A DNA stretch of 6,452 bases from JBGPMO01 sp041487075 (GTDB taxonomy: Bacteria > Patescibacteriota > Minisyncoccia > UBA6257 > 1-14-0-10-40-38). The stretch is taken from assembly GCA_041487075.1 (NCBI GenBank), contig JBGPMO010000038.1, forward strand, positions 1 to 6,452, written 5' to 3'. The position numbers were made by a program, and so were the translations under genes. A model generated the notes under the pieces. That model did not search any database, had not been told where the DNA came from, and was given only the letters and a program-made list of their open reading frames with translations. This document shows, one piece after another, positions 6,301 to 6,452 of the stretch (the first letter of the stretch is position 1; the number at the start of each line of letters is the position of its first letter).

Positions 6301-6348
6301 AAATAATAATTAAATTAAAAGCCCCCGGCGCGTATACGCGCCGAGGGC
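6301..6348 (-). terminator. Intrinsic terminator for leftward transcription, abutting the comM 3' end
   Basis: Bases 6321-6348 form a hairpin with 13 of 14 positions paired, built on the perfect palindrome GGCGCGTATACGCGCC (6327-6342) with outer GCCC/GGGC and one C-A mismatch. On the minus strand it is followed by TTTTAATTTAATTATTATTT (6320-6301), the layout of a Rho-independent terminator. On the plus strand the hairpin is followed by CGAGGG, so it would stop comM transcripts poorly. A leftward transcription unit entering from beyond the right edge is therefore expected. Confidence 0.65.
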
Positions 6349-6377
6349 CGAGGGATTGAGAGGCCGAGGGATTGGGA
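6346..6377. repeat. Tandem 16-bp direct repeat
   Basis: GGCCGAGGGATTGAGA (6346-6361) is followed at once by GGCCGAGGGATTGGGA (6362-6377), with one difference in 16. A further partial unit GCCGAGGG lies in the right arm of the adjacent hairpin (6340-6347) and GCCGAGAT occurs at 6394-6401. The rest, to 6452, holds no gene I can support; GGTCGAGAAC (6407-6416) and GGTCGAAC (6445-6452) are another pair of related words. Confidence 0.75.
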
Positions 6378-6452
6378 ATCTGATGGTCCAGATGCCGAGA
6401 TCCAAGGGTCGAGAACTACTTGGGGAAAGCGAGGAACCGGCAGCGGTCGAAC

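Noticed and set aside
6383..6452. Rightward frame from ATG 6383 (MVQMPRSKGRELLGES) open to the window edge
   Set aside because: It is only 23 codons, starts in repeat-rich sequence, and the flanking terminator points to leftward transcription; it cannot be judged without more sequence.
6416..6452. Leftward frame tail ending FLAFPK at TAG 6418-6416
   Set aside because: It is only 11 codons; compatible with a leftward gene ending before the terminator, but all three leftward frames are open over most of this stretch, so the choice is not supported.
1..6452. CRISPR array, tRNA, rRNA, insertion sequence or phage genes
   Set aside because: There are no regularly spaced repeats, no cloverleaf or rRNA-like segments, and no transposase, integrase or phage proteins; the genes are core housekeeping functions.

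Overview
The window reads as ordinary chromosome from a bacterium of the Candidate Phyla Radiation, most likely Parcubacteria/Patescibacteria. That placement is an inference. It rests on a NusA with an acidic/proline-rich insertion in its N-terminal domain and no C-terminal AR repeats, a very short HolA-like clamp-loader delta subunit, a K+-independent proton-pumping pyrophosphatase, a small TraR/DksA-type C4 zinc protein, tight gene packing, and no visible Shine-Dalgarno sequence before any of the five starts inside the window. The standard code fits: no long frame needs TGA as sense, and all six stops seen are TAA or TAG.

Layout: (1) 1-1166, + strand, nusA without its first residues. (2) 1205-3157, + strand, hppA, with an extended -10 promoter placed so that transcription could begin at its start codon. 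(3) 3171-3923, + strand, a holA-like gene 13 nt after hppA and probably in its operon. (4) 3949-4287, - strand, a TraR/DksA-like zinc-finger gene convergent with holA. (5) 4288-4447, the divergent control region: a 28-bp imperfect inverted repeat that takes in the start codon of the zinc-finger gene, and two candidate promoters facing rpsT. (6) 4448-4687, + strand, rpsT (ribosomal protein S20). (7) 4688-4766, a repeat-rich spacer whose arms can pair over the comM start codon. (8) 4767-6299, + strand, comM/yifB. (9) 6300-6452, a strong hairpin that is an intrinsic terminator for leftward transcription, then a tandem 16-bp repeat and unassigned sequence to the edge.

Together the genes cover transcription elongation (NusA), membrane energetics and PPi removal (HppA), replication clamp loading (HolA), transcription-factor-like regulation (TraR/DksA), translation (S20) and processing of recombining or incoming DNA (ComM). 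A holA gene close to rpsT is a familiar arrangement in other bacteria and supports the weak HolA call. I see no new multi-gene system. The observations most worth a second look are non-coding: the inverted repeat between the zinc-finger gene and rpsT, the stem over the comM start, the possibly leaderless hppA, and short degenerate repeats that differ at each gene boundary and run into the 3' ends of genes.
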